A stretch of 64,000 bases of DNA from Ferruginibacter sp. (GCA_019638485.1 JAHBTP010000001.1:62001-126000); one strand, 5' to 3'; counted from the stretch's first letter, positions 27,283 to 37,187 are shown. Numbers and translations are program-made. Notes: a model not told the origin generated them from the letters alone.

Positions 27283-28314
27283 TCAGAATCTTGGACATCT
27301 AACAGCATCCAGGCTGCTATATTGTGTATTTAGATATTTTTGATATGTTAATGATACTTCGAAACCTCCCTGGCCTCTACTTGCTTTTTTGAGTGGTGAA
27401 ATATTGGCATCATAACTAATGGCAACTGCCAGGGGTCTAAATTCGAGTTTGGCTGCCGGAATTATTGCATCTTTCCAACGGAAGTAAGTTCCAGCATGTA
27501 TTAAATATCGTGGATTTTCATTTTCTCCAAGTTTCCATGAAAACAGTGCACCACCCATAGTTTCATTGTATGTGCCTTGTTTTGAATAATCAGTTTCAAA
27601 TGTAACAAAGGCATTATCGGCCAGGCTTATTCGAACACCTCCTGAGGCTACAATACGAGGTTCCATTTCAACCTCTGTACTGCTATAGAAGGATAATTTT
27701 TTAGGGCGGTTAAAGTGGTGATATGCGAGTCCGATAAAGAAATTATTATTTTCGTTTTCGCCAATTTGACTTGAGAAACTCATACCTGCACTACCATCAA
27801 AATAGGAATAGGCAGGGCTTGTTAAAGCTTCACCGGTTCCCAAGAGTGGGTTGTAACCAGTTCCATCAAACTGACTGTTTGTAGTCATTTTGCTTACATC
27901 AATTCTACGTTGAACCCAACCGGCCATAAATCCTAATGATAAGTAAGTATTCTTTTCATCTGATAGTGACTTATGGTAATTGATACTGGGTAGAACTTGA
28001 GTTGAGGTTAAGGAAACGGTTCCTGCTTTATCATATACAACTTGGCCTCCTATAGTTAAAAAGTCATCTCCTCGTCCTACAGGCATTTTAAATTCAGCAT
28101 GTACCGATGTTGTTTGATACGGTACTGTAACTGTGTTCCATTGCGTACGATATACTGACTGGATGCGTAGATCGCCATCGAAGAGACCAGCTAATGCCGG
28201 GTTTCTCAACAGTGGGGTTTCAAATATTTGAGAGAAGTGTACATCTTGAGCTTTGCATGGTTGCAGTTGAGATGCACCTATTCCAAGGGTTAATAATAAG
28301 ATGGACTTTTTCAT
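27283..28314 (-). CDS. PorP/SprF family outer-membrane protein
   Basis: 343 residues with a signal peptide ending PCKAQ. The mature start DVHFSQIFETPLLRNPALAG is the PorP/SprF signature and the rest is outer-membrane barrel. It lies 110 bases downstream of the PKD-repeat gene on the same strand, the same order as the pair at 11.9-16.4 kb. The expected role is to assist secretion or anchoring of that neighbour through the type IX system. The mature sequence diverges clearly from the other copy, so each probably serves its own partner. Confidence 0.92.
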   Translation of the reverse strand: MKKSILLLTLGIGASQLQPCKAQDVHFSQIFETPLLRNPALAGLFDGDLRIQSVYRTQWNTVTVPYQTTSVHAEFKMPVGRGDDFLTIGGQVVYDKAGTVSLTSTQVLPSINYHKSLSDEKNTYLSLGFMAGWVQRRIDVSKMTTNSQFDGTGYNPLLGTGEALTSPAYSYFDGSAGMSFSSQIGENENNNFFIGLAYHHFNRPKKLSFYSSTEVEMEPRIVASGGVRISLADNAFVTFETDYSKQGTYNETMGGALFSWKLGENENPRYLIHAGTYFRWKDAIIPAAKLEFRPLAVAISYDANISPLKKASRGQGGFEVSLTYQKYLNTQYSSLDAVRCPRF

Positions 28315-28424
28315 AGATTGTTGGGTGTTTACACCTCGTTTGGATAATAATAAAACGAACGAGTGTTAGTTTTTATTTTGTTTGGTTTCAGCTATTTTTT
28401 TAGTCTTTATATCTCTGTGTTTTA

Positions 28425-31400
28425 TTATTTAATCAATGCCACATTTCCTTTAAGAGGGAGAACAGTATTATTATCGCACATTATTTCCATTATATACACA
28501 TAAATATCTGGCGACAATGTTTTTCCATTTAGTGTTCCGTCCCATCCTGCATTTGCATCGTTGGGTAGGAAATCATTTTTTTCATATACAATTTGTCCCC
28601 AGCGGTTAAATACTTTTGCACTCTTCACTCTAAACAGGCCTGAACCACGGGGATAAAACCTATCGTTAAATCCATCGTTATTGGGAGAGAATGTATTAGG
28701 AACAAACACGTTGGCACCATTACATAAAACATGCACAATTACTCTTCCGCGTGCCATACATCCGCCGGCGTTAGTAACATCCACAGTATATTCAGTAGTT
28801 TCATTTGGTTTTACTGTAATAGCCGGATAATCATTTCGGAAGATTCCACTTGTTGGGCTCCAGGTTACATGTGTAACGTCTGATGAAATAATAGGAATTA
28901 AATCTACTGTTTGCCCCACATTTATAGTTTTGTTAGGACCAGCATCTACGGTTGGATTTGGGAATACGCGAATTGGTGCATAAGCTGTATCTGCAAAACA
29001 ATTTCTTTCATCACGTCCGACAACCATATAATTGGTAGATGCAATTGGGCTGGCAATTGGATTGGCAATATTAGCATTGCTAAGTCCGGTTGCAGGGTAC
29101 CAGTTATAGCTATGAGCACCTGAGGCAGAAATACGCGTAAATCCACCAATACATAGGCTATCGCCTCTACTAACTGTAATGGGCATACGCTGTTGTATTT
29201 CTATTTGAATCTCATCTGTACCTACACATCCCTCTGCGCTTGTGCCGGTTACTGTGTATATGATTGGTGCTGTAGGAGTGGCTATTGGGGATGGGCAATC
29301 ACTACAGCTTAATCCTGTAGAAGGTGACCAACTGTAAGATGCAGCTCCTGTAGCTTGAAGATTTTTACCAATGCCCAAGCATACATAAGTGTCTTCACCA
29401 GCATTCACTTGTGGTTTAGCAAATGCGTTTATTATAGTTTCAGCAGTATCGGTACAGCCGTTGCTATTAATAACAGTTAAGGAAACGGGATAACTTCCCG
29501 GGGTGTCATAATCTTGAGCCGGTGGATTAACCAGTGTTGATGATTGACCATTGCCTAAATTCCACATCCATTGTATAGCTGATGTATCCGGATTAGCTAA
29601 ATGTCCTCTAAGCGTAGCCGTTAGTGGAGCGCATCCATCGGGACTTTGTATAATTGAAATTTGAGGTGATGTGGCAATCTTTATTTTTTGGGTTGAAACA
29701 AGGGTCTTGCTACAACCGCTCATTGTAGTAACTTGTAGTGAAGGATAGAATATGCCGGTTGTATTATAAGTATGGCTTGGGTTTTCAAGGGATGATGTAT
29801 TTCCATCTCCAAAATTCCAAGAAAAAGATTGAAAGGGTTCACTCCCTGTGCTAAGGTTTGTGAACTGAACCGTACCTGAATCGCAAATTGATGTTTGAGT
29901 TTGAGAAAAATCAATTTCAACGCCTCTCACCCAAATGGTATCATTTCCTTTTATAGGAACAACGCATCCACCCGCATCCAAGAGAATCATTTTGGGAAGA
30001 TAGTATCCGGGTATTGTATAAGTGTGTGTAACAACAGAGTCAGTTGTGTGAAGTGTATTTCCATCATTAAAGTCCCAAATAAAAGAGACCCTGTCTAAAG
30101 TTGTTGCAGTGAAGGTTATACTTAGCGGGGAGCATCCTGTGGTTTGTGGATAGGTAAATATACCTTGTGGCCCACGAACAATAATATTTTGTGTTTTTGT
30201 ATCTGTACATCCTCCTGGACCGGTGAGTGTTAGTGTTGCGTTATATACTCCCGGTGTAGAATAAAAGTGGGAAGGGTTAGGTTGTGTAGTATTTGTTCCA
30301 TCACCAAAATCCCATACTAAAGATGTAAAATGAGAAGATTGGTTAGTGAAGTTAGCAACCAGTGGAGGGCAAGTGCTTAATGTGTCACTAACGGTAAAGC
30401 GTGCCTGAGGTGTTACAATATGAATATATGATGGCTTTGAAATTGAATCACGACAGCCATACAGGTCAACAACTAAAAGTGAAATGGTATAATCGCCATC
30501 TGCGCTATATTGATGAACCGGGTTACGTTGAGTGCTGGTGTTCCCATCACCAAAGTTCCAAAAGTGTTGTAAGCTTGGCCCTGAAGCGCGGCTGGTAAAG
30601 GCAACTGTTCTCCCCGGACATGTAATTGAATCCGGTGATGAAAACGCAGCTCGCGGGTTTGAAATGGTGATAAGATTATTTTTCGATATACTATCTATAC
30701 AACCTTCAGTATCTGTAACTGTTAAGCTAACCGAGTAGTTGCCATGTGTAGCATATTGATGGATGAATGGGGGGAGTGATAGTGTTTCAATGTTCCCATC
30801 ACCATAGTTCCAAGTCCATGACACGATACTATGTGTGCCATCGGTTGAGGAACTATCACTAAAAACAATCGGGCTCATTTTGCAAGATCCGGGGACAGTG
30901 GAGCCGAAGTTTGCGGTAGGCCCATTTACTCGAATGTAATCAGGTTTAATCATTGTGTCTTGACATCCATCAATAGTTTTTATTATCAAGCTTACCGTAT
31001 ATAGTCCCGGAGTTGTATAACGATTTGACTTTGGGTTACCGGTGCCTGTATGGCCATCGCCGAAATTCCAGGAGTAATCGGAAATCCAGGTAGGGTTTCC
31101 CATAGCGGTGAATGTTACCGGTGTATTTCTACACACTTCTGTATCGGATGCGTTGAAATTTGCTCGTTCATTTATTACCGGAATAGTTCGTTTAGTGGTG
31201 TCAGAGCATCCTGTTAGGTTATTTGTAACGATAAGGGTTATTGTATAATTTCCGGAAGAGGAATACGTGTGACTTGGGTTTTGTTCAATTGACGTTTGTC
31301 CATCACCAAAGTTCCATAACCAGCTATCAGCGCCAATTGATTTGTCTTTAAAATCCCTGGTTAATGGAATATCACATGAGAAGTCAACACGCATTTTAGC

Positions 31401-33218
31401 GATAGGCGGATTAATATAAATATAGTCTTCAACTTCCAATGTATCTGAGCAACCCCTATTCCACACGATTAGTTTTACAGTAAAGTAGCCGGTATCTCTA
31501 TATTTGTATTCGGGATTTTGTAGAACAGACGTTCCCCCATCTCCAAAGTCCCATAGCCATGCGTCAGCGGTATCAGTAGTGAGGTCGGTAAAGAGGATTC
31601 TTTGCCATGCACAAGTTATAAGTGGAGATGCAGAAAATGCTGCAACCGGTTTATCACCAGCTTGAATACCATTATTTACAACTACAGAATCTGTACATCC
31701 TGTTTGAGTAGTGATAACTAAAGAAATATTATAATCACCTTGTGCAAAGACATGCGTGGGGGATACTTCAGTTGATGTGTTACCATCTCCGAAATTCCAT
31801 AGATATCCTGTTACCAGTTCTGATGATGTAACAGATGCATCAAATGTCCAGCTGAAAGGTGTGCACCCTTTTTGAGGAAGGTTGTTTATTGAAACTGTAG
31901 GCAATTCAATTTTTATTAATTGATCCTGAGTTAGTGTATCGCTACATCCGGATGCATTTGTGCTTATGAGGCGAACATTGAACAATCCCGGACTAAGATA
32001 TTGGTGTGTAGGATTTATTTCTGAAGAAGTTGTACCGTCGCCAAAATCCCAATGGAAATTTATTGCCCCTGCAGATGTATTTGTAAATGTAACTGTAACG
32101 GGTACACGACAAGATTGTACTGGAGTGGCCTGAAAATCAGTTTGAGGCTTTGGTAGTACATTTATAGTGTACCTAGATGTATCTGAACATCCTGTATTTC
32201 CACTAATTAGGGTTACAACATAATTACCCGGGGAGGAATAAACCTTTTGGGGATTTATTTGATTTGAAACAGTGCCATCACCAAAATCCCACTGTGCGTT
32301 GGTGCCTATTGGAGTGCTGGTATTATAAAAAGTGAAAGCACTATTTACGCAAATATTTGCCGGAGCACTAAAGGAAGCGTTTACCGTGCCAATTACTACA
32401 GTATTAGGCATAATTAGGGTATCCTTACAACCTGAAGAATTTGTTACAATAAGGCTAACAGAATAGGTGCCGGGTAACGTGTAGTTATGTGAAGGATTCT
32501 CTTCTGTTGAAGAGCCTGAATCGCCAAAGTCCCATTTATAGGTTAAATTTCCTGTACCTAAAGAAGTATTTTGAAAATTGATATTAACGGGGAACTGACA
32601 ATTAGCAGGTTCGGAATGCGTAAATCTTGCTGAAACCCCTTGTGTAATTCTAATATAATTTGGGCGAGTGATGCTATTGCTACATCCTTCTGAGTTAGTT
32701 ACATAGAGAGACACATTAAAATTCCCTCCGGTGGTATATACGTGTACCGGGTTTTGCTCAGTGCTTGTGATACCATCACCAAAATCCCAAAACCATTGGC
32801 TTGTTGTTCCGGACACAGGATTAGTTAAATCAGTGAATTGAACATTTAGGGGAAAGCAACCGGTAGTAGCAGATGTGGTGAAATCAACGGCTGGCTTTCC
32901 ATTAACGACAATATAATTGGTCTTTATTATTTCATCTTCTCCTGTAGCGTTTTGGATTGTTAATTTAACAGTGTACAATCCTGGGTTAAAATACGTTACG
33001 GATGGATTTTGTAAGTATGAAATAGTTCCATTTCCTAAATCCCATTTCCAAAAAGTAGGATTTCCGGTAGATTGATCGATAAATTGAATGACCATTGGGG
33101 TACATCCGGAAGTGGAGCTTGCGGAAAAGGCAGCATCAAGTTGGGCATTCACATTAGTTTTTGATAAAACCAATATGATGCAAACCAAGCTGGATTTAAC
33201 CAGTGTTTTTATGGACAT
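28425..33218 (-). CDS. Giant PKD-repeat T9SS type B surface protein
   Basis: 1597 residues from the ATG at 33218, which gives a good signal peptide (SLVCIILVLSKTNVNAQ); a GTG at 33263 would add 15 residues. About 15 PKD domains follow in series, each with a WxFGDG-type motif (KWDLGNG, FWDFGDG, KWDFGDS and so on to MWNLGNG). Next come three shorter Ig-like repeats (SYSWSPSTGLS, SYNWYPATGLS, HVTWSPTSGIF) and a type B sorting domain: VPNTFSPNNDGFNDRF, KVFNRWGQIVYE, GWDGTLNGK. It is a probable adhesin or gliding filament exported by the type IX system, with the porP gene downstream as partner. Many repeats carry a cysteine pair (for example GCTPM, GCFPL). Confidence 0.92.
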   Translation of the reverse strand: MSIKTLVKSSLVCIILVLSKTNVNAQLDAAFSASSTSGCTPMVIQFIDQSTGNPTFWKWDLGNGTISYLQNPSVTYFNPGLYTVKLTIQNATGEDEIIKTNYIVVNGKPAVDFTTSATTGCFPLNVQFTDLTNPVSGTTSQWFWDFGDGITSTEQNPVHVYTTGGNFNVSLYVTNSEGCSNSITRPNYIRITQGVSARFTHSEPANCQFPVNINFQNTSLGTGNLTYKWDFGDSGSSTEENPSHNYTLPGTYSVSLIVTNSSGCKDTLIMPNTVVIGTVNASFSAPANICVNSAFTFYNTSTPIGTNAQWDFGDGTVSNQINPQKVYSSPGNYVVTLISGNTGCSDTSRYTINVLPKPQTDFQATPVQSCRVPVTVTFTNTSAGAINFHWDFGDGTTSSEINPTHQYLSPGLFNVRLISTNASGCSDTLTQDQLIKIELPTVSINNLPQKGCTPFSWTFDASVTSSELVTGYLWNFGDGNTSTEVSPTHVFAQGDYNISLVITTQTGCTDSVVVNNGIQAGDKPVAAFSASPLITCAWQRILFTDLTTDTADAWLWDFGDGGTSVLQNPEYKYRDTGYFTVKLIVWNRGCSDTLEVEDYIYINPPIAKMRVDFSCDIPLTRDFKDKSIGADSWLWNFGDGQTSIEQNPSHTYSSSGNYTITLIVTNNLTGCSDTTKRTIPVINERANFNASDTEVCRNTPVTFTAMGNPTWISDYSWNFGDGHTGTGNPKSNRYTTPGLYTVSLIIKTIDGCQDTMIKPDYIRVNGPTANFGSTVPGSCKMSPIVFSDSSSTDGTHSIVSWTWNYGDGNIETLSLPPFIHQYATHGNYSVSLTVTDTEGCIDSISKNNLITISNPRAAFSSPDSITCPGRTVAFTSRASGPSLQHFWNFGDGNTSTQRNPVHQYSADGDYTISLLVVDLYGCRDSISKPSYIHIVTPQARFTVSDTLSTCPPLVANFTNQSSHFTSLVWDFGDGTNTTQPNPSHFYSTPGVYNATLTLTGPGGCTDTKTQNIIVRGPQGIFTYPQTTGCSPLSITFTATTLDRVSFIWDFNDGNTLHTTDSVVTHTYTIPGYYLPKMILLDAGGCVVPIKGNDTIWVRGVEIDFSQTQTSICDSGTVQFTNLSTGSEPFQSFSWNFGDGNTSSLENPSHTYNTTGIFYPSLQVTTMSGCSKTLVSTQKIKIATSPQISIIQSPDGCAPLTATLRGHLANPDTSAIQWMWNLGNGQSSTLVNPPAQDYDTPGSYPVSLTVINSNGCTDTAETIINAFAKPQVNAGEDTYVCLGIGKNLQATGAASYSWSPSTGLSCSDCPSPIATPTAPIIYTVTGTSAEGCVGTDEIQIEIQQRMPITVSRGDSLCIGGFTRISASGAHSYNWYPATGLSNANIANPIASPIASTNYMVVGRDERNCFADTAYAPIRVFPNPTVDAGPNKTINVGQTVDLIPIISSDVTHVTWSPTSGIFRNDYPAITVKPNETTEYTVDVTNAGGCMARGRVIVHVLCNGANVFVPNTFSPNNDGFNDRFYPRGSGLFRVKSAKVFNRWGQIVYEKNDFLPNDANAGWDGTLNGKTLSPDIYVYIMEIMCDNNTVLPLKGNVALIK

Positions 33219-33348
33219 ACGGTTAGGGCTTTTGTTTGAATAATTGGATAACGCGGTTTTCACCGATAGATGATAAACGCCATAGATGGAGAAAATATTT
33301 TGTTGGAGGGAGATTTTATTTTTAAATCACAATAAAGGGATGGTTGAT

Positions 33349-33371
33349 ATCATATTGATAATCAATGTGAT
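33349..33371. repeat. Interrupted palindrome upstream of the giant PKD gene
   Basis: ATCATATTGAT, one base, then ATCAATGTGAT: 10 of 11 positions pair, with ATTGAT/ATCAAT perfect at the centre. It lies about 131 bases upstream of the PKD gene start, where a promoter or operator would be expected. It shares the half-site TTGATAATC with the hairpin at 27157-27186. Confidence 0.4.
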
Positions 33372-33437
33372 GTTATTAAAATTTTTAAAATGTGCGGGAA
33401 GAGAAAAAGTTATAGTGCGAGTTAGGAGAATGGGGGT

Positions 33438-34916
33438 TTAATTATAAACCATTTGAAATTTTTTATGTGCGTATTCAAGGAAGTAATTTATGTTTAAGGA
33501 TTCCCCTGTTGCTTTTTTGCAAATTTCTTCGGAGGTGAGGGAGCGCCCATGAGCGTATATATTACTTTGTAACCATGTAAGTACGGGGTGAGTATCTGCA
33601 AGATTAAAGTTATCGGATGATTTTTCGATAACGTTGAAAAATTGAGCAGCATACAAACTTCCCAAACTATAGGTGGCAAAATAGCCAAAGCTTCCATGGC
33701 TCCAATGGACATCCTGGAGGCAGCCTAAATTGTCGTTTGGTACATTAATTCTGAGATGTTTTTTATAAAGTTCATTCCATCTTGCAGGAATATCTTTTGC
33801 TTTTAATGTTCCCATTATTAAGTCTTTTTCTAATTCAAATCTTATCATGATGTGTAGGTGATAAGTTAGTTCATCTGCTTCTGTTCTTATTAGTGACGGC
33901 TGTACTTTGTTTATTGCTTTAAAGAAATCGAGTGAGCTTATATTTGAAAAGGTTTCGGGAAAATAATTTTGAATGAGAGGGTAATTAGCTTGCCAAAAGG
34001 ATAGGCTTCTTCCTACACAATTTTCCCATAATCTGCTTTGGCTTTCATGAATACTTATACTGCAGTACTCGCCCTGGGGTAAACCATATTCTTCGGATGG
34101 CAGGCCTTGTTCGTAAAGTCCATGTCCACCTTCATGTAAGCAACTCCACACCATGTTTTCTAAGTCATTTTCGTCTATGCGTGTTGTTAGCCTTACATCT
34201 TGTGTGTTAAAACTGGTTGTAAATGGATGCTCACTAATATCCTGTCTTCCTGCATCAAAGTCAAAGTGAATACGTTTTAATAATTCGATTCCTAATTGCC
34301 ATTGCTTTTCTTTGGAATAAAACCTTTTTAAAAATGAGTTATCCACTTGAGGATGTTCTGCTATTTCATTTATCAGTGATTTTAATTTTGGTTGTAGTGT
34401 ATCAAACAGATTATTTATTTTTTCAGTGGTAACTCCTTTGTCATAGTTATTGATAAGTGCATCATAGGGGTGGGAGGAATATCCGAGAGAATCGGCTTCG
34501 ATGCGTTTCAAGTTAATTATTTCTTGTAGTGGTTTCTCAAAAGGGCTAAAATCATTTTCTTTTCTTGCTTTAATCCAGGCATGGAAACTATGATTAATAA
34601 CTTCACTCATTTTTCTAACAAATGCTGGTGTAAGTTTTTTAGCTTTTTGATAATCGTAAAGGGAGATTTCAATATTTTTCTTTTGATGTGTTGTTAAGGA
34701 GCTGCTTGATAAAAGTGAATTTAAAAGGCTACCAAACTTTTTATTCGTGAACAATGAATGTGCAGTTTCATCGAGCGTTGCTAACTGTTGTGCTCTAAAG
34801 TAGTTACCCTTGGGCGGTAGGTATGTTTCCTGGTCCCATTGGAGTAATGCGGAGGCGAATTTAATATCGGCGACTTTATTGATGTATTTGAGATATTGTG
34901 AGTAAGTGTAAGGCAT
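33438..34916 (-). CDS. M32 family metallocarboxypeptidase
   Basis: 492 residues, the family length. The zinc motif is HEGGH (in CLHEGGHGLYEQG, about residue 262), with downstream ESQSRLWEN providing the third ligand Glu region, as in thermostable carboxypeptidase 1. The enzyme removes C-terminal amino acids broadly in the cytoplasm. There is no signal peptide. A -7 box lies immediately before the ATG, so the message may be leaderless. Confidence 0.93.
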   Translation of the reverse strand: MPYTYSQYLKYINKVADIKFASALLQWDQETYLPPKGNYFRAQQLATLDETAHSLFTNKKFGSLLNSLLSSSSLTTHQKKNIEISLYDYQKAKKLTPAFVRKMSEVINHSFHAWIKARKENDFSPFEKPLQEIINLKRIEADSLGYSSHPYDALINNYDKGVTTEKINNLFDTLQPKLKSLINEIAEHPQVDNSFLKRFYSKEKQWQLGIELLKRIHFDFDAGRQDISEHPFTTSFNTQDVRLTTRIDENDLENMVWSCLHEGGHGLYEQGLPSEEYGLPQGEYCSISIHESQSRLWENCVGRSLSFWQANYPLIQNYFPETFSNISSLDFFKAINKVQPSLIRTEADELTYHLHIMIRFELEKDLIMGTLKAKDIPARWNELYKKHLRINVPNDNLGCLQDVHWSHGSFGYFATYSLGSLYAAQFFNVIEKSSDNFNLADTHPVLTWLQSNIYAHGRSLTSEEICKKATGESLNINYFLEYAHKKFQMVYN

Positions 34917-34920
34917 GTTG

Positions 34921-34928
34921 CAAAAGTA
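34921..34928 (-). promoter_or_regulatory. Predicted -7 box of the M32 carboxypeptidase gene
   Basis: TACTTTTG on the minus strand is an exact TAnnTTTG match ending four bases before the ATG at 34916. No clear -33 element. The spacing implies a leaderless or near-leaderless transcript. Confidence 0.55.
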
Positions 34929-34965
34929 TGCTAAAAGCTACCCTGATTTATTGGCTCGATTATCC

Positions 34966-35162
34966 AGATTACGCACGTAGCCAATTCCCAAGCGAGTTCT
35001 TGTTAGGAAAGCAGGTATTATTATTACTCTGTTATTGCGGTAATTCTACATCGTTAAAGCCGAGAATTGTATAATAGAAGGGGATTGAGGGGATTTTGAG
35101 GTAGAAATTATCAGTTATTATAGGGTATAGGTGCTGAAAAATATTGCTTACGTGCGTAATCT
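34966..35162. repeat. 14-bp perfect inverted repeat spanning 197 bases
   Basis: AGATTACGCACGTA at 34966-34979 is the exact reverse complement of TACGTGCGTAATCT at 35149-35162. No target-site duplication is visible outside the arms, which argues against a simple recent transposon insertion. The arms could close a long-range RNA stem. Confidence 0.65.
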
Positions 35163-35233
35163 AACCAATCGTAAAAGGTGGTACTTAAATTAAGGTGTGC
35201 TTTCCTAAGTTTTAAAAGTAATAAATTGCATCT

Positions 35234-36331
35234 ATGACTATTCAAACTATTATTAACTCACTTGAATCCCTTGCTCCTTCATATCTACAGGAAAGCTATG
35301 ATAATACAGGGTTAATTTTTGGTGATCCTAATGTGTCATGCACAGGTGTTTTGGTGTCTTTGGATTGTTTACCAGAAATTGTAGATGAAGCGATTGAAAA
35401 GGATTGTAATCTCATTTTATCACATCATCCTATTGTTTTCAATGGGCTGAAGAAATTAAATGGTAAAAATTATGTGGAACGTGCTGTTATTAAAGCAATC
35501 AAACATAATATTGCTTTATTTGCTATTCATACGAATCTTGATAGTGTATTAAATGGTGTAAGCGCAAAAATGGCTGAGATGTTAGGCCTTAAAGAAATTC
35601 AAATTCTTAAACCTAAGCATGGCTTGTTGGAAAAGTTGGTTGTTTTTGGACCAATTAAAAGCAAGGCAAAAATTGAACAGGCCTTATTTGATGCCGGGGC
35701 TGGTGAAATAGGCTTGTACCAGGAATGTGGTTTTTGCGCAGAAGGGCAGGGTAGCTTTAAACCGCTTATTGGTTCAAATCCACTGATAGGTGAAATTGGG
35801 AGGCGACATTATGAGAATGAATTTCGTTTGGAAGTAATATTTCCAGTATGGATTAAAGAAAAAGTACTTAATGCTATGCGGGGGGCTCACCCATATGAAG
35901 AAGTCGCATATTATGTAACTGCATTAGAAAATTCATATAATGAAATAGGATTTGGAGTTTCTGGAGTTTTTCCCCAGCCAATTTCTGAAGAAGATTTCTT
36001 AAATCAGTTAAAACAGGTCTTTAATGTTCCTGCAATTAGACATACTTCCAAAACTGGGAAAATGATAAATCGGGTAGCCCTATGTGGAGGAGCAGGCAGT
36101 TTTCTAATTAAATATGTAATACACTCAAACTTAGATGCTTATGTTACTGCGGATATTAAATATCATGAATTCTTTGATGCGGAGGGGAAAGTGCTTTTAG
36201 CGGATATTGGACATTATGAGAGCGAACAATTTACCATTGAATTATTGATTGATTATTTGAGGCAAAATTTTCCTAAATTTGCCGTCCTTAAAACGGCACT
36301 TTGTACTAATCCTGTTCATTATTTTATTTAG
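35234..36331 (+). CDS. Nif3-like dinuclear metal centre protein (GTP cyclohydrolase I type 2 family)
   Basis: 365 residues. Metal-binding pattern: ILSHHPIVFNGLK (His pair), AIHTNLDSV, and near the C-terminus DIGHYESEQF. A middle domain (about 125-235; LVVFGPIKSKAKIEQALFDA and GAHPYEEVAYY) is the PII/CutA-like insertion found in the longer family members. The protein forms a hexameric toroid with two metals per subunit; the biological reaction is not settled. The gene for a zinc-ribbon protein follows 103 bases later on the same strand, an arrangement common in Bacteroidota. Confidence 0.9.
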   Translation: MTIQTIINSLESLAPSYLQESYDNTGLIFGDPNVSCTGVLVSLDCLPEIVDEAIEKDCNLILSHHPIVFNGLKKLNGKNYVERAVIKAIKHNIALFAIHTNLDSVLNGVSAKMAEMLGLKEIQILKPKHGLLEKLVVFGPIKSKAKIEQALFDAGAGEIGLYQECGFCAEGQGSFKPLIGSNPLIGEIGRRHYENEFRLEVIFPVWIKEKVLNAMRGAHPYEEVAYYVTALENSYNEIGFGVSGVFPQPISEEDFLNQLKQVFNVPAIRHTSKTGKMINRVALCGGAGSFLIKYVIHSNLDAYVTADIKYHEFFDAEGKVLLADIGHYESEQFTIELLIDYLRQNFPKFAVLKTALCTNPVHYFI

Positions 36332-36434
36332 TATCTGTTGAGGGTACTTTTAATAAGATTTTTACCGGTTATCTCGGTTTTAATGATTAGGATAAATGAC
36401 AGGCTGCTGTTAAAATTAAAAACAAACAAATATT

Positions 36435-37187
36435 ATGGCCGTAAAAGAATTTTCTGTTGAAGAAAAATTAGTGGCATTGGTTCGTTTGCAAAAAATTAAT
36501 AGCAAACTGGATGAAATTCAGATTTTGAAAGGTGAATTACCTATGGAGGTAAAAGATCTTGAAGACGACCTTTTTGGCTTAAAGGAACGTCAGACCCGAA
36601 TAGAGGAAGAAATTAACGGAGTAAGTGAGTATATCGCAGCAGAAAAGGTAAGAATTAGTGAGTCACAAGCCTTGGTTAAAAAGTATGAGAAACAAAGTAA
36701 CGAAGTAAAGAACAGTCGGGAGTTTGATGCCATTAATTCAGAAATTGAAACTCAGATTTTAATAGAAAAGCGTAGTGAAAAGAATATTAAAGAAGCAACA
36801 GATGACATCGCGAAGAAGGTGGAGAAACTTGAGTTAACAAAAAAGGCAATTGCTGCTAAGGAAGGGAATTTGGAAGTTAAGAAAGGAGAGTTAGAGAAAA
36901 TTATTAAGGATACCGAAAAGGAGGAAAAGCATTATCATAAAGATTTAGATGAAGCTCGTGCACAAGTTGATGAACGTTTGTTGCATAGCTATGATCGCAT
37001 TCGCAAAAACTTTCATAATGGTTTAGCTATAGTGCATATTGAAAGAGATAGCTGTGGTGGGTGCTTTCATTCGATTCCTCCACAGAAACAAAGTGAAATT
37101 CGTCTTCATAAAAAGGTTATGGCCTGTGAAAATTGCGGCCGAATTTTAGTAGATGACGAGTTGTTTGATAAAATAGCTATTAAATAA
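36435..37187 (+). CDS. Coiled-coil zinc-ribbon protein (DUF164/CdsZ type)
   Basis: 250 residues: a long antiparallel coiled coil (about 10-185, rich in Glu and Lys) and a C-terminal C4 zinc ribbon with SCGGCFHSIPP and ACENCGRILVD. The family has been linked to RNA or nucleic-acid handling and is often found beside Nif3-like genes, as here. Precise function unclear. A strong intrinsic terminator follows 21 bases after the stop. Confidence 0.9.
   Translation: MAVKEFSVEEKLVALVRLQKINSKLDEIQILKGELPMEVKDLEDDLFGLKERQTRIEEEINGVSEYIAAEKVRISESQALVKKYEKQSNEVKNSREFDAINSEIETQILIEKRSEKNIKEATDDIAKKVEKLELTKKAIAAKEGNLEVKKGELEKIIKDTEKEEKHYHKDLDEARAQVDERLLHSYDRIRKNFHNGLAIVHIERDSCGGCFHSIPPQKQSEIRLHKKVMACENCGRILVDDELFDKIAIK

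Larger units (their letters stand above)
34917..35233. other. 317-base gene-free interval with a long inverted repeat
   Basis: Between the divergent M32 and Nif3-like genes. Besides the M32 -7 box at its left edge, it holds a 14-bp inverted repeat (34966-34979 and 35149-35162) enclosing 169 bases with a short purine-rich direct repeat (AGGGGATTGAGGGGATT). No open frame of note. It could encode a structured RNA or be a small mobile-element relic. Confidence 0.6.

Noticed and set aside
28425..33218. Possible CRISPR or DNA tandem array in the giant PKD gene
   Set aside because: The periodicity is at protein level only (PKD domains); spacing and bases vary and the frame is coding throughout.
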